This document shows, one piece after another, positions 52,991 to 61,564 of a DNA stretch of 64,000 bases. Made by a program: the position numbers and the translations under genes. This stretch comes from Pseudoflavonifractor sp. An184 (GTDB taxonomy: Bacteria; Bacillota; Clostridia; Oscillospirales; Oscillospiraceae). The DNA is taken from NCBI RefSeq assembly GCF_002160305.1, contig NZ_NFKI01000011.1, positions 1 to 64,000 on the forward strand, written 5' to 3'. The first letter of the stretch is position 1, and each line of letters begins with the position of its first letter. The notes beneath the pieces are model-generated. The model saw only the letters and a list, made by a program, of their open reading frames with translations. It ran no database searches and had not been told where the DNA came from.

Positions 52991-53374
52991 ATGGTACTGC
53001 ACGAATCTGGCGAGGACTATCTGGAGGCGATTTTGGTTCTGCGCCAGCAGAAGGGAAATGTGCGCTCCATTGACGTGGCCCAGCATCTGGGCTTCTCCAA
53101 GCCCTCGGTGAGCCGGGCGGTCTCCATTCTGAAGAGCAACGGCTATCTGAACATGGAAAAGGACGGGCGGCTGGAGCTCACCCCCCAGGGGGAGTCCGAG
53201 GCCCAGCGGGTCTATGAGCGCCACCGCTTTTTGAGCGAGTGGCTGGTGATGCTGGGCGTCTCCCCGGAGGTGGCCGCCGCCGACGCCTGCCGCATCGAGC
53301 ACGACATCAGCGCCGAGACCTTTGAATGCCTCAAGCGCCACGTCCGCCAGTACACCCAGGACAACCCCTCTTGA
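52991..53374 (+). CDS. MntR/DtxR-family metal-dependent repressor
   Basis: A 127-residue regulator with an N-terminal winged helix (SGEDYLEAILVLRQQKGNVR, SIDVAQHLGFSKPSVSRAVS) and a dimerisation domain with metal-ligand candidates (ERHRFLSEWLVMLGV, CRIEHDISAETFECLKRH). Such proteins sense Mn or Fe and repress metal uptake genes. Two starts are possible: ATG 52985 is only 3 bases after AAAGGAG, ATG 52991 is 9 bases after it, so the latter is preferred. The metal ABC transporter at 58.7-61.3 kb is a possible target, but the gene pair is not adjacent. Confidence 0.88.
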   Translation: MVLHESGEDYLEAILVLRQQKGNVRSIDVAQHLGFSKPSVSRAVSILKSNGYLNMEKDGRLELTPQGESEAQRVYERHRFLSEWLVMLGVSPEVAAADACRIEHDISAETFECLKRHVRQYTQDNPS

Positions 53375-53450
53375 CCCCTTCCGGCGCGCGAGAGACTGGA
53401 GTGCTCCCGCGCGCCGCTTTGTATGTTTCTGAGAAACGGAGGTCTTTATT

Positions 53451-54290
53451 ATGACGTTAGACGAGATCCTGTCCCAAGTAGCCGGGGGCTTCAATCTCCA
53501 GGCCCTCTCCCTGGACAACATTCTGCGGGCCGTCCTGGTGCTGGCCGTCGGCGTGGTGGCCATCAAGCTGATCCAGCGGGCGGTGGAGCGCATTCTATCC
53601 CGAAACGCCGCCCTGGCCCCCATTCACCGGTACCTCCGCTCCGCCCTGTCCGTTGTGCTGTGGCTGCTGCTGGCCCTGGTGCTCCTGGGGTCCATGGGGG
53701 TGGAGCTCACCTCTATCATCGCCCTTCTGAGCGTGGCCGGCCTGGCCGTCTCCCTGGCCCTTCAGAACACCCTGTCCAACCTGGCCGGGGGCATCATGCT
53801 GCTGGTGTCCAAGCCCTTCACCATCGGAGACTATGTGGAGATCGGCTCGGTGTCCGGCACCGTGTCCATGATCGGCATGTCTTACAGCACCCTGACCACC
53901 GTGGAGAACAAGGAGATCTACATCCCCAACAGCCAGCTCTCCTCCGCCACCATCATCAACTACACCCGATTGGGCCGGCGGCGCATGGAGATCACCGTCA
54001 GCGCCTCCTACCAGGACAAGGCGGAGGATGTGAAGGCCGCCCTGGCTGACGCCGTGAGCCAGTTTCCCACCATCCTCCAGGACCCAGCCCCGGAGATCCG
54101 CCTGAGCGGATACGGGGACAGCGGAGTCAATTACCTGCTCCGGGCCTGGACCACCACGGGAGACTACTGGGACACCTATTACCAGCTGCTGGAGGCCGTC
54201 CTCCCCGCCTTCCAGCGCCGCGGGGTGTCCATGCCCTACCCCCAGATGGATGTGCACCTGATCCCCGCCCCCTCGGAAAAATCCACTTGA
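53451..54290 (+). CDS. MscS-type mechanosensitive ion channel
   Basis: A small-conductance channel that releases solutes on osmotic downshock, in the cell membrane. The 279 residues have two N-terminal membrane helices, the pore helix with the Gly/Ala pattern IIALLSVAGLAVSLALQNTL followed by SNLAGGIML, and the cytoplasmic beta domain (FTIGDYVEIGSVSGTVSMIG, IYIPNSQLSSATIINYT). It has the usual length for the MscS core. A CGGCGCGCGAG...GCGCGCCG hairpin lies just before it, after the regulator gene. Confidence 0.93.
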   Translation: MTLDEILSQVAGGFNLQALSLDNILRAVLVLAVGVVAIKLIQRAVERILSRNAALAPIHRYLRSALSVVLWLLLALVLLGSMGVELTSIIALLSVAGLAVSLALQNTLSNLAGGIMLLVSKPFTIGDYVEIGSVSGTVSMIGMSYSTLTTVENKEIYIPNSQLSSATIINYTRLGRRRMEITVSASYQDKAEDVKAALADAVSQFPTILQDPAPEIRLSGYGDSGVNYLLRAWTTTGDYWDTYYQLLEAVLPAFQRRGVSMPYPQMDVHLIPAPSEKST

Positions 54291-54315
54291 CAAACCGCCG
54301 TTCCTTCGTTAAAAT
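54287..54315 (+). promoter_or_regulatory. Promoter of the leuA T-box leader
   Basis: TTGACA at 54287-54292 and TAAAAT at 54310-54315 with a 17-base spacer. The -35 box overlaps the mscS stop codon. Confidence 0.75.
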
Positions 54316-54321
54316 GTAGAA

Positions 54322-54590
54322 CATCAAATGCAGCGACGGGAAAAAAGACAGGGCACGCCCCCTTCAGAGAGCCGGTGGTTGGTGCAAACCGGCGCGTGGC
54401 CGCCCTGTGGATAACTGGTCCCTGAGCAGTCCGCCTGAACCAAAAAGTAGGGCGGGACGGTTGGCCTCGTTAGCGGCCGCGGCCTTGTTGGAGGCTTTGA
54501 GGGCCGTTCGGGTGACCGGCGGCTGAACCAGGGTGGTACCGCGTGAGCAACATTCCACGCCCCTGACTTGAAAAAGTCGGGGGCGTTTTT
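54322..54590 (+). promoter_or_regulatory. T-box leader, predicted leucine specificity
   Basis: The T-box GAACCAGGGTGGTACCGCG is at 54525-54543, followed by a terminator, ACGCCCCTGACTT...AAGTCGGGGGCGT with TTTTTT, at 54557-54590. The candidate specifier CTG (Leu) is at 54415-54417, five bases before TGAGC, the same offset as in the other two T-boxes. It fits leuA, which begins 225 bases after the terminator. The 54591-54814 interval holds a GGCCTGCCGGCC palindrome, a GGGGTCGGC...GCCGCCCC hairpin and an H5-like GCCGCTGCGGCGGC, but no gene. Confidence 0.88.
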
Positions 54591-54814
54591 TTCTGGCCAA
54601 AAAAGGCCTGCCGGCCTTTTCCGGCCGAGGAGATTGCAGCCCGCTGCGCGCGCCCTTCGGGCACACTTGCGGTCTGAGATGTGTTTTTGGGGTCGGCAAA
54701 GCCGCCCCAAAAACGATTCCAAAGCCTTTCGCCGCTGCGGCGGCGAAACTCTGCGAGGCTTTTTCTAAAACACCCCTCGACAGTGAAGATACTTTCATTT
54801 AGGAGGAAAGAACC

Positions 54815-56500
54815 ATGAATCCAGGCTACAAAAAGTATATCCCCTTCCAGCCCCAGAAGATCGTGGGCCGCACCTGGCCCGACAAGGTGATCACCAAGGC
54901 CCCCACCTGGTGCTCCGTGGACCTGCGGGACGGCAACCAGGCCCTGGTGGACCCCATGAATCTCCAGGAGAAGCTGGAGTACTTCCATACGCTGGTGGAC
55001 ATCGGCATCAAGGAGATCGAGATCGGCTTCCCCTCCGCCAGCGAGACGGAGTATGAGATCTGCCGGGAGCTCATCGAAGGGGGCCACATCCCCGACGACG
55101 TGACCATCCAGGTGCTGGTCCAGGCCCGGGAGCATCTGATCAAAAAGACCTTCGAGGCCATCAAGGGCGCCAAGAACGTCATCCTCCACTTCTACAACTC
55201 CACCTCCACCCTCCAGCGGAAGGTGGTCTTCCACATGGACACCGACGGCATCACCAAAATCGCCACCGACGCCGCCGACCTCATCTACGAGATGTCCAAG
55301 CCCCTCATCGACGAGGGCATGAATCTGCGCTTTGAGTACTCCCCCGAGTCCTTCATGGGCACCGAGATGGACTACGCCGTGGAGATCTGCCAGGCGGTGC
55401 TGGACCACCTCCACGCCACCCCGGAGAACAAGGTGATCCTGAATCTGCCCACCACCGTGGAGAACTGCATGCCCAACCAGTTCGCCGACATGCTGGAGTA
55501 CTTCATCCGCAAGCTGCCCTCACGGGACAGCGCCATCATCTCCCTCCACCCCCACAACGACCGGGGCACCGGCGTGGCCACCGCCGAGATGGGCCTGCTG
55601 GCCGGGGCCGACCGGGTGGAGGCCACCCTCTTCGGCAACGGCGAGCGCACCGGCAATGTGGACATCGTCACCCTGGCCATGAACATGTACACCCAGGGGG
55701 TGGACCCGGAGCTGGACTTCTCCGACATGAACAAGATCAAGGAGATGTTCGAGCGCACCACCAAGATGCCCGTGGGCGACCGCCAGCCCTACGCCGGCAA
55801 GCTGGTGTTCACCGCCTTCTCCGGCAGCCACCAGGACGCCATCAACAAGGGCAGCCAGTATATGAAGGAGTCCAACTCCGACTTCTGGGAGATCCCCTAT
55901 CTGCCCATCGACCCCGCCGATGTGGGCCGGGAGTACGAGCCCATCATCCGCATCAACTCCCAGTCCGGCAAGGGCGGCGCCGCCTATATCATGGAGCACA
56001 ATTTCGGCTACGACCTGCCCAAGACCATGCACCCGGAGTTCGGCCACATCGTCCAGGTGGAGACCGACAAGGTGGGCACCGAGATCAGCCCCCAGCGCAT
56101 CAACGAGCTGTTCCATCAGGAGTATATCGAGGCCAAGGAGCCCTACAAGCTGCTCAAGCACGCCTTCACCGAGACCATCGACGCCGAGGGCCACTCCCAC
56201 GTGGCCTTCCAGGGCACTCTCCAGCACACCGACACCATCTTCGACGTGTCCGGCGAGGGCAACGGCCCCATCGACGCCTTCTTCCACGCCATCCAGGGGG
56301 AGCGTATGGACCACTACACCTTCCTGGACTACAAGTCCCACGCCATCACCAACGGCTCCGACTCCCAGGGCGTGGCCTATATCCTGCTCCAGGACCAGCG
56401 GGACGGCAAGAAGTACTGGGGCGTGGGCCTGTCCCACAATATCAACCTGGCTCCCCTCCGGGCCATCCTGTCCGCCATCAACCGCTCCAAGCGGAAATAA
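54815..56500 (+). CDS. leuA: 2-isopropylmalate synthase (long form)
   Basis: Condenses acetyl-CoA with 2-ketoisovalerate in the first committed step of leucine synthesis. The 561 residues fit the long LeuA form: APTWCSVDLRDGNQALVDPM (metal-binding Asp), GIKEIEIGFPSASETEYEIC, ISLHPHNDRGTGVATAEMGL (the H-x-H-N-D metal motif), LFGNGERTGNVDI, and a C-terminal allosteric domain in which HVAFQGTLQHTDTIFDVSGE and GNGPIDAFF are typical. AGGAGG precedes the ATG. The Leu T-box gives tRNA-level control in addition to leucine feedback. Confidence 0.95.
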   Translation: MNPGYKKYIPFQPQKIVGRTWPDKVITKAPTWCSVDLRDGNQALVDPMNLQEKLEYFHTLVDIGIKEIEIGFPSASETEYEICRELIEGGHIPDDVTIQVLVQAREHLIKKTFEAIKGAKNVILHFYNSTSTLQRKVVFHMDTDGITKIATDAADLIYEMSKPLIDEGMNLRFEYSPESFMGTEMDYAVEICQAVLDHLHATPENKVILNLPTTVENCMPNQFADMLEYFIRKLPSRDSAIISLHPHNDRGTGVATAEMGLLAGADRVEATLFGNGERTGNVDIVTLAMNMYTQGVDPELDFSDMNKIKEMFERTTKMPVGDRQPYAGKLVFTAFSGSHQDAINKGSQYMKESNSDFWEIPYLPIDPADVGREYEPIIRINSQSGKGGAAYIMEHNFGYDLPKTMHPEFGHIVQVETDKVGTEISPQRINELFHQEYIEAKEPYKLLKHAFTETIDAEGHSHVAFQGTLQHTDTIFDVSGEGNGPIDAFFHAIQGERMDHYTFLDYKSHAITNGSDSQGVAYILLQDQRDGKKYWGVGLSHNINLAPLRAILSAINRSKRK

Positions 56501-56528
56501 GGGTTTCTCCCGTCCGTTTACAGATACA

Positions 56529-56571
56529 GACCCGCGCCGGCCTCCCCTTTTCGGGAGACCGGCGCGGGTTT
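56529..56571 (+). terminator. Terminator of leuA
   Basis: ACCCGCGCCGG...CCGGCGCGGGT, with an inner CTCCCCTTTTCGGGAG hairpin, followed by TTTCGGTTTTTC, 28 bases past the leuA stop. Confidence 0.88.
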
Positions 56572-56727
56572 TCGGTTTTTCCGGGGAGTTTGCGCTCTCC
56601 CCGTTCGGGGGAGACGATACAGCAGAAGTCCATGCGGGCGAGGGCGGGCGGGTGAGGACACCCGCCCCTACGGCAGATCTGGAAGCCGCCTGTTCTTATT
56701 GTAGGGGCCGGTCCCAGACCGGCCCGC

Positions 56728-56784
56728 GGGAGGGGCACACCCCAGGGTGGCTTCTCTCGGCCTTCGGCCGATTCACCTTCAGCC
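56728..56784 (+). repeat. Dispersed repeat family C, copy 4
   Basis: GGGCACACCCCAGGGTGGCT, TCTCTCGGCCTTCGGCCGAT and TCACCTTC. It matches the inverted copy at 7930-7999 over its whole length, including the CACACCCCAGGGTGG lead. A GGGGCCGGTCCCAGACCGGC palindrome directly before it (about 56703) recurs at about 1511. The gene-free stretch 56572-56841 holds nothing else. Confidence 0.65.
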
Positions 56785-56841
56785 CCTCCCCTACGGTTCT
56801 CAAGAAACTCTTTTGGGATTGGGTACCCCCAAAAGAAATCT

Positions 56842-58368
56842 TTACCGCACGCTGGGAATGAGCAGCATCCGCCCGGTGGGCAAACTCCCCTCCTCCAGCT
56901 GGTTGGCCTGGAGGATCTGCTCCATGGTGGTGCCGTAGCACTTGGCCAGCTCCCACAGGCCCTCTCCGGGCTCGGCCAGGCGGAGGACCACCGAGGGCTG
57001 GTCCCCCTCTCCCCTGGCCCGGGGCTCGCCCAAGGTCGCTCCACACACGGCGGCGAGCTTTCGCTCCTCCAGCACCAGGCACTGGAACTCCAGGTTGAAG
57101 CGCACCTCCACCCCTCCGGCGGCGGGGGTTGCAAAGACCTCCCCCGGCGTCACCATCCGGCAGCGGCACAGGGCCCCGGCTGGGGCCTCAAGGCGGCAGG
57201 CCACCCCCATGGTCTTCTGGAACACCTGGGGGCTCTCCTCCTCGTCCAGATAGAGGACGGTCACCTGGACCTCCCCCTCCAGCACCAGCTCCTCCCCCTC
57301 CCGGCTGCGGCGGATCTCCCCCAGGGAGGCCCAGCTGTCCACCACGCTCCGGGGGGCCGTCCCCGTCTCAAAGAGCTCCCGCACGTTCTGCACCCGGCTG
57401 GACAGCTCCAGCAGCTGCCACAGGGACTGGTCCTCCCGCTCCACCTGGGTCTGGAAGGCGGTGCTGTACAGGTCCTGGAGGACAGACACCGGCCTGCGGC
57501 TCCAGATCTGGGCCTGGGCCAGCAGGTCCACGGTAAGCTCCAGGGTCCGCCCGTCCTCCCCGGAGGGCTCGCAGCTGTACTGGGTGAGCTCCACCGCCAG
57601 GCGGCAGTCGCCGCTCTCCCCCACCCCGGGGACCTCCATCACCTGGGAGAAGGGCATGGACTCGTGGTAGGAGGTCAGACCGCCCCCCGCCTCCTGCATC
57701 AGGAGCTGGAGCTCCACCGCCCCCTTGAAAATCAGCTTGGTGCCGATGAGCTTGCACTCCCCGCACAGGGGGACCGCCCGGCAGGCCAGCAGCTGGGCCG
57801 CCTCCCCCGGGCCGCCGTTGAGGCGCACCTGGTCGGAGAAGGTAAAGGGCTTCTCCTGGACGGCGGAGAGCTGGTAGGTCTCCCCCTCGGTGATCTTCTC
57901 CTGGACCCCGTTGGCCTCCGGCTCCAGCACCCCCTGGCAGCACACCTGCTCTTTGGGCTGAAAGGCGGTCAGGTCCACCGTCAGGTCGGCCCGCAGCAGT
58001 ACCTTCCGGGGGTTCAGGGCCCGGGCCTCCGCCCCCCGCAGGCGGACGCAGGCCTGTACTGTTCCCCGGTCCGTGAGGCCGGGGGCCTCCAGCTGGGCGG
58101 TGAAGGGCAGGGCCGCCTCCATGCGGCGCAGCCCTCCCCCCGCCTCGGGCTGGTACAGGATCACCGCCCGCACCGTCCCGCTGGCCTGGGCCATCCCCTC
58201 TTTGGCCTGCTTGCCGTTGAGGGCCGCCTGTCCGCACACCGCCACGATGCGTAAAATGTCCGGACAGGCGTCCGGCACGATGGACTCCAGCGTCTCCTCC
58301 TGGCAGACGGTCCCGTCCGCCAGCACCTCACAGCCTTGGATCACATCCCGGTCAAATTCCAGTTCCAT
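56842..58368 (-). CDS. sipL: SipL-like spore coat morphogenesis protein
   Basis: A 508-residue protein with repeated DUF3794-type (SipL SPOCS) domains: EETLESIVPDACPDILRIVA near the start and DSWASLGEIRRSREGEELVL later. A C-terminal LysM domain (LAEPGEGLWELAKCYGTTM, NQLEEGSLPTGRMLLIP) follows. In Clostridioides difficile, SipL binds SpoIVA through its LysM domain to build the spore coat around the forespore. The ATG at 58368 has GAGAGGAACC upstream; 47 codons of the longer frame run back through spoVM in another frame and are rejected. It lies 95 bases after spoVM. Confidence 0.9.
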   Translation of the reverse strand: MELEFDRDVIQGCEVLADGTVCQEETLESIVPDACPDILRIVAVCGQAALNGKQAKEGMAQASGTVRAVILYQPEAGGGLRRMEAALPFTAQLEAPGLTDRGTVQACVRLRGAEARALNPRKVLLRADLTVDLTAFQPKEQVCCQGVLEPEANGVQEKITEGETYQLSAVQEKPFTFSDQVRLNGGPGEAAQLLACRAVPLCGECKLIGTKLIFKGAVELQLLMQEAGGGLTSYHESMPFSQVMEVPGVGESGDCRLAVELTQYSCEPSGEDGRTLELTVDLLAQAQIWSRRPVSVLQDLYSTAFQTQVEREDQSLWQLLELSSRVQNVRELFETGTAPRSVVDSWASLGEIRRSREGEELVLEGEVQVTVLYLDEEESPQVFQKTMGVACRLEAPAGALCRCRMVTPGEVFATPAAGGVEVRFNLEFQCLVLEERKLAAVCGATLGEPRARGEGDQPSVVLRLAEPGEGLWELAKCYGTTMEQILQANQLEEGSLPTGRMLLIPSVR

Positions 58369-58463
58369 ACGGTTCCTCTCCCTTTTCCATCCGTGTCCGC
58401 GGTCCCCGCGGCTTGGCTTTGGGACACTATATGTATCCGGGAGGGAATGTATGACTGCTTGTT

Positions 58464-58538
58464 TCAGCCCTTGAGGCCGAAGATCCTGCGCAGCAGCCCC
58501 CGCAGGCATTTGGGGGAACGTACCACCACGATACCCAT
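58464..58538 (-). CDS. spoVM: Stage V sporulation protein M
   Basis: A 24-residue peptide (MGIVVVRSPKCLRGLLRRIF plus four more residues) in the pattern of SpoVM: a short hydrophobic start, a Ser/Leu-Pro-Lys turn, then an amphipathic basic helix rich in Leu, Gly and Arg. SpoVM (26 residues in B. subtilis) senses the convex forespore membrane and anchors SpoIVA for coat and cortex formation. GGGGAGG lies 12 bases before the ATG. It sits directly upstream of sipL, which acts in the same SpoIVA-dependent step. It is too short for most gene finders. Confidence 0.85.
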   Translation of the reverse strand: MGIVVVRSPKCLRGLLRRIFGLKG

Positions 58539-58651
58539 ATCAACACGCGCCTCCCCTCTGTGAGATCATGTGCGGAGCCGCCCTCCCGGGCCTCTCCGTT
58601 ACACCCCAGTATATGGCGGGGCGGGACCGGCTGACACCGGGGGACAAGACA

Positions 58652-58686
58652 AAAACGCCCCCGGCCGCTGAGACCGGAGGCGTTTT
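58652..58686 (-). terminator. Terminator of the metal transporter operon
   Basis: On the minus strand, AACGCCTCCGG...CCGGGGGCGTT followed by TTTGTC, about 12 bases after the permease stop. It separates the transporter from spoVM-sipL. Confidence 0.85.
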
Positions 58687-58697
58687 GTCAAAAAAGG

Positions 58698-59543
58698 TCA
58701 CCCCTTCTTCCGCAGGAAGAAGGTGAGGAAGAACCACACCGCCAGGTACAGGGTGATGGCGGCTCCGGCGGAGGACCCCACGTAATAGGAGGTCATCAGA
58801 CCGGCGATCCCCGCCAGCACCGCCCCCAGCAGAGAGAACAGGTGGTACTGGAACAGGTTCCGGGACACGTTCCGGGCGGCGGCGGCCGGGAGAACCAGCA
58901 GGGAGTTGATGACCAGCAGGCCGACCCATGTCATGGACAGGGTGACCACCACGGCGATGGCCGCGGAGAAAATGGTCTCCTGCCAAAAGACCCGCACCCC
59001 CCGGCTGTCCGCCAGGGCCGGGTGGACGGCGGAGAGCATGAGCTGGTTGAAGGAGAGCCCCCACAGGGCGCACACCAGCAGCAGGATGAGGGCCAGCACC
59101 CCGATTTTGGAGGGCTCCACCGACAAAATATCGCCGATGAGCAGGGAGTTGAACTTGGTGAAGGACCGGCTGCCCAGGGTGGAGATGAAGATGCCCAGGG
59201 CCACGGCGGTGGAGGAGAACACCCCGATCACCGTGTCGCTGGCCATGGCGGTGCGGCGGCGCACCACATTAAAGAGGACGGCGAATACCACCGCGAATAC
59301 CACCGCCGCCCAGGTGGGCTCGGCAAAGCCGCACAGGGCCCCGATGGCCATACCGGTGAAGGCGGAGTGGCCCAGGGCGTCGGAGAAGAAGGACATGCGG
59401 CTGTGGACCACCATGGTGGAGAGGATGCCGAACAGGGGCGAGATGACCAGCACCGCCAGCAGGGCGTTTTTCATAAAGTACATGGAGCCGCTCTCCGCCC
59501 ACTCAAAGGGGAGCAGGTCCACAATGGCGTACCAGAGTTCCAT
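58698..59543 (-). CDS. Metal ABC transporter permease (ZnuB/MntB type)
   Basis: The membrane channel of a Zn or Mn uptake system. The 281 residues have eight to nine hydrophobic segments and the ABC-3 family features MSFFSDALGHSAFTGMAIG and AVHPALADSRGVRVFWQETI, followed by VTLSMTWVGLLVINSLLVLP. The C-terminus is basic (LRKKG). It lies one base after the ATPase gene, the third gene of the znuA-ATPase-permease operon. Confidence 0.93.
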   Translation of the reverse strand: MELWYAIVDLLPFEWAESGSMYFMKNALLAVLVISPLFGILSTMVVHSRMSFFSDALGHSAFTGMAIGALCGFAEPTWAAVVFAVVFAVLFNVVRRRTAMASDTVIGVFSSTAVALGIFISTLGSRSFTKFNSLLIGDILSVEPSKIGVLALILLLVCALWGLSFNQLMLSAVHPALADSRGVRVFWQETIFSAAIAVVVTLSMTWVGLLVINSLLVLPAAAARNVSRNLFQYHLFSLLGAVLAGIAGLMTSYYVGSSAGAAITLYLAVWFFLTFFLRKKG

Positions 59544-59544
59544 C

Positions 59545-60345
59545 TCACATCCCCCCTTTCCCCATCCGCAGATGGAAGGTCTCGTAAAACTCCGGGGAGG
59601 CGGTGACCTCGTCCGGGGGCCCCACCTTCAGGATGCGCTTGTTCAGCAAAATCACTTTATCCGCAAACTGGTTCAGGGTGGCGAAGTCGTGGGTGGACAG
59701 GAGGATGGACAGGTCGTACTCGGTGCGCAGCTCGTCCAGCATCTCCAGCAGCTGGTGCTCCCCCTCGATGTCCACCCCGGACAGGGGCTCGTCCAGAATG
59801 AGGATGTGGGGCACCGGCTCCAGGGCCAGGGCCAGCAGCACCCGCTGGAGCTGTCCCCCGGACAGGCCCCCCATGGGCTTGTCCAACAGGTCGCCCCCGT
59901 GGACCCGCTCCAGGCTCATCCGGCACCGCTCCCGGTATTTTTGGGGGATGGGCAGGCACACCGGCCACTTGGAGGTGGCGGCGGTGAAGAAGTCCAGCAC
60001 CGAGATGGGGTCCCCCCGGTCAAAGCTGGGGGACTGGGGCACATAGCCGATGAGGGGGCGGGTCCCCCCCATCACCGTCCCGTCCGCCAGGCGGATGGCC
60101 GGTCCCCCCGCCGGGGAGAAGGTGATGCTCCCCTGATAGGAGAGCTGGCCCAGAACGCTGCGGAACAGGGTGGACTTGCCCGCCCCGTTGGGGCCGATGA
60201 GGGCGGTGATCTCCCCGCAGTGGAGGTGGAAGGACACGTCCTCCAGGATGTCCTCCCCCTGGATATGGACGGACACCCCCTCCAGCTTCAGGCAGCAGGA
60301 ATCCGAGCAGCCCCCGGACATTTTTCCGTGTTTGATTTTTCTCAT
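59545..60345 (-). CDS. Metal ABC transporter ATP-binding protein (ZnuC/MntA type)
   Basis: Powers the metal uptake system. The 266 residues contain Walker A LIGPNGAGKSTLF, the Q-loop in YVPQSPSFD, the signature LSGGQLQRVLLA, Walker B ILILDEPLSGVD and the H-loop LSTHDFATL. The N-terminus has an unusual Cys cluster (GGCSDSCCLKLEG) that might contact metal. The ATG overlaps the znuA stop, and GAGGAGG lies upstream in the znuA end. An internal ATG at 60321 is a weaker alternative start. Confidence 0.93.
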   Translation of the reverse strand: MRKIKHGKMSGGCSDSCCLKLEGVSVHIQGEDILEDVSFHLHCGEITALIGPNGAGKSTLFRSVLGQLSYQGSITFSPAGGPAIRLADGTVMGGTRPLIGYVPQSPSFDRGDPISVLDFFTAATSKWPVCLPIPQKYRERCRMSLERVHGGDLLDKPMGGLSGGQLQRVLLALALEPVPHILILDEPLSGVDIEGEHQLLEMLDELRTEYDLSILLSTHDFATLNQFADKVILLNKRILKVGPPDEVTASPEFYETFHLRMGKGGM

Positions 60346-61307
60346 GCCAGCACCTCCTCGCCCGCAAAGCCGTTGACGATGGTCCGGATGTTCTCCATCA
60401 GGCCGCCGCAGTAGTCGTCGGACAAAGTCCCCCCGTCCGGCCCGTCCATGAGCATGGTGAGCTGGGCCACGGCGCAGCCGGTCTCCCGGGAGATGGCCTG
60501 GGCGGTGGCGTCGGAGCCGTTCACCTCGGTAAAGATGACCGGCAGGTCGTGCTCCTTTACAAGGGCTGTGATCTCATTGATCTCCTTGGCGCTGGCCTCG
60601 CTGCCCTCCTCCTCCTCGATGGAGGCCAGCAGGGGCACGTCCAGGAACTGGGCGAAGTAGCGGAAGCCGTCGTGGAAGGTGACCAGGCCGGAGAGCTCCA
60701 CTCCGTTTTCCTCCAGGGCCGCGGTCAGGGCCATTCGGGCGGAGCCGGCGAAGTCCTGAAGCTGGGCCGCAGCGGCCTGGGCGTTGTTTTGGTACTGCTC
60801 CTGGTGGTCCGGATCGGCCTGGTTCAGGCCGGCATATAGATTTTCCACCACCTGGGCCATGTTGTCCGGGTCCATCCAGTAGTGGGGGTCGTAGTGGCCG
60901 TGGTCATGGCCGTCGTCTCCTTCCGTGTGGACGTGGCCGGCGTTCTCCAGGAGGGACACCCCCTCCGAGCAGTCGATGACCAGGGCGCTGGAGGCGGCCA
61001 GGGCGTCCTCCATAAACTCCTCCAGGTCGGCCCCGTTCAGGGCAATCACGTCCGCCTGCTCGATCTTCTTCATGTCGGTGACCGTCAGGGTGTAGTCGTG
61101 GAGACAGGACACCTCCCCGGTGTTCAGCCGCTCCACCGCCACGCCGTCCACCCCGTCCGTCACCGCCCTGGCGGCCAGATAGACCGGATAGGTGGAGGCC
61201 AGAATGGTCAGCCGGGCCTCCTCCCCTCCCCCGGTCCGGGCGCCTCCGCACCCGGGCAGCAGAAGGGTCAGGGCCAGCAGCAGGGCCAGTATGTTTCGTC
61301 TGCGCAT
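60342..61307 (-). CDS. znuA: Zinc/manganese-binding lipoprotein (ZnuA type)
   Basis: The extracellular substrate-binding lipoprotein that captures metal for the permease. The 321 residues begin with a lipoprotein signal (RRRNILALLLALTLLLPGCG; lipobox LPGC), then the cluster A-I fold TILASTYPVYLAARAVTDGV. A histidine-rich loop (HVHTEGDDGHDHGHYDPH) typical of zinc-type members follows, then HYWMDPDNMAQVVENLY and VTFHDGFRYFAQFL with the third His ligand. The His-rich loop favours Zn over Mn. GGAAAGGAA precedes the ATG; 37 codons of the longer frame are rejected. Confidence 0.92.
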   Translation of the reverse strand: MRRRNILALLLALTLLLPGCGGARTGGGEEARLTILASTYPVYLAARAVTDGVDGVAVERLNTGEVSCLHDYTLTVTDMKKIEQADVIALNGADLEEFMEDALAASSALVIDCSEGVSLLENAGHVHTEGDDGHDHGHYDPHYWMDPDNMAQVVENLYAGLNQADPDHQEQYQNNAQAAAAQLQDFAGSARMALTAALEENGVELSGLVTFHDGFRYFAQFLDVPLLASIEEEEGSEASAKEINEITALVKEHDLPVIFTEVNGSDATAQAISRETGCAVAQLTMLMDGPDGGTLSDDYCGGLMENIRTIVNGFAGEEVLA

Positions 61308-61484
61308 GGATATAAATTCCTTTCCTCGGTTCAGAGCATTGCTGTTCAGCCCACCTAGTATATCTTTTTTTCCCCAGTTTGTAAATATCCAGCGAGTTTG
61401 CTTCGGCTTACTTTTCAAAATTTTTGCCGTCCACGGGCAGAATGTCCCCCTGAAATGGACCGCGCATTTTTATGAAAAATCCCG

Positions 61485-61513
61485 TTGACAGCAAAGGTTT
61501 ATTATGATAAACT
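61485..61513 (+). promoter_or_regulatory. Promoter of the blaI-M56 operon
   Basis: TTGACA at 61485-61490 and TAAACT at 61508-61513 with a 17-base spacer. The first operator covers the spacer and the -10 box. Confidence 0.75.
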
Positions 61514-61544
61514 CCACTTAGAATGAAGGTTTATTTCGATAAAC
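61497..61544 (+). promoter_or_regulatory. Two BlaI/MecI-type operators
   Basis: GTTTATTATGATAAAC at 61497-61512 and GTTTATTTCGATAAAC at 61529-61544 are near-identical palindromes (GTTTAT-TnnG-ATAAAC), 32 bases apart centre to centre, about three helical turns. One overlaps the promoter, the other the start of the transcript. This suggests self-repression by the BlaI-like protein encoded directly downstream. Confidence 0.8.
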
Positions 61545-61564
61545 CCAAGAGAGGAGGAATACAG

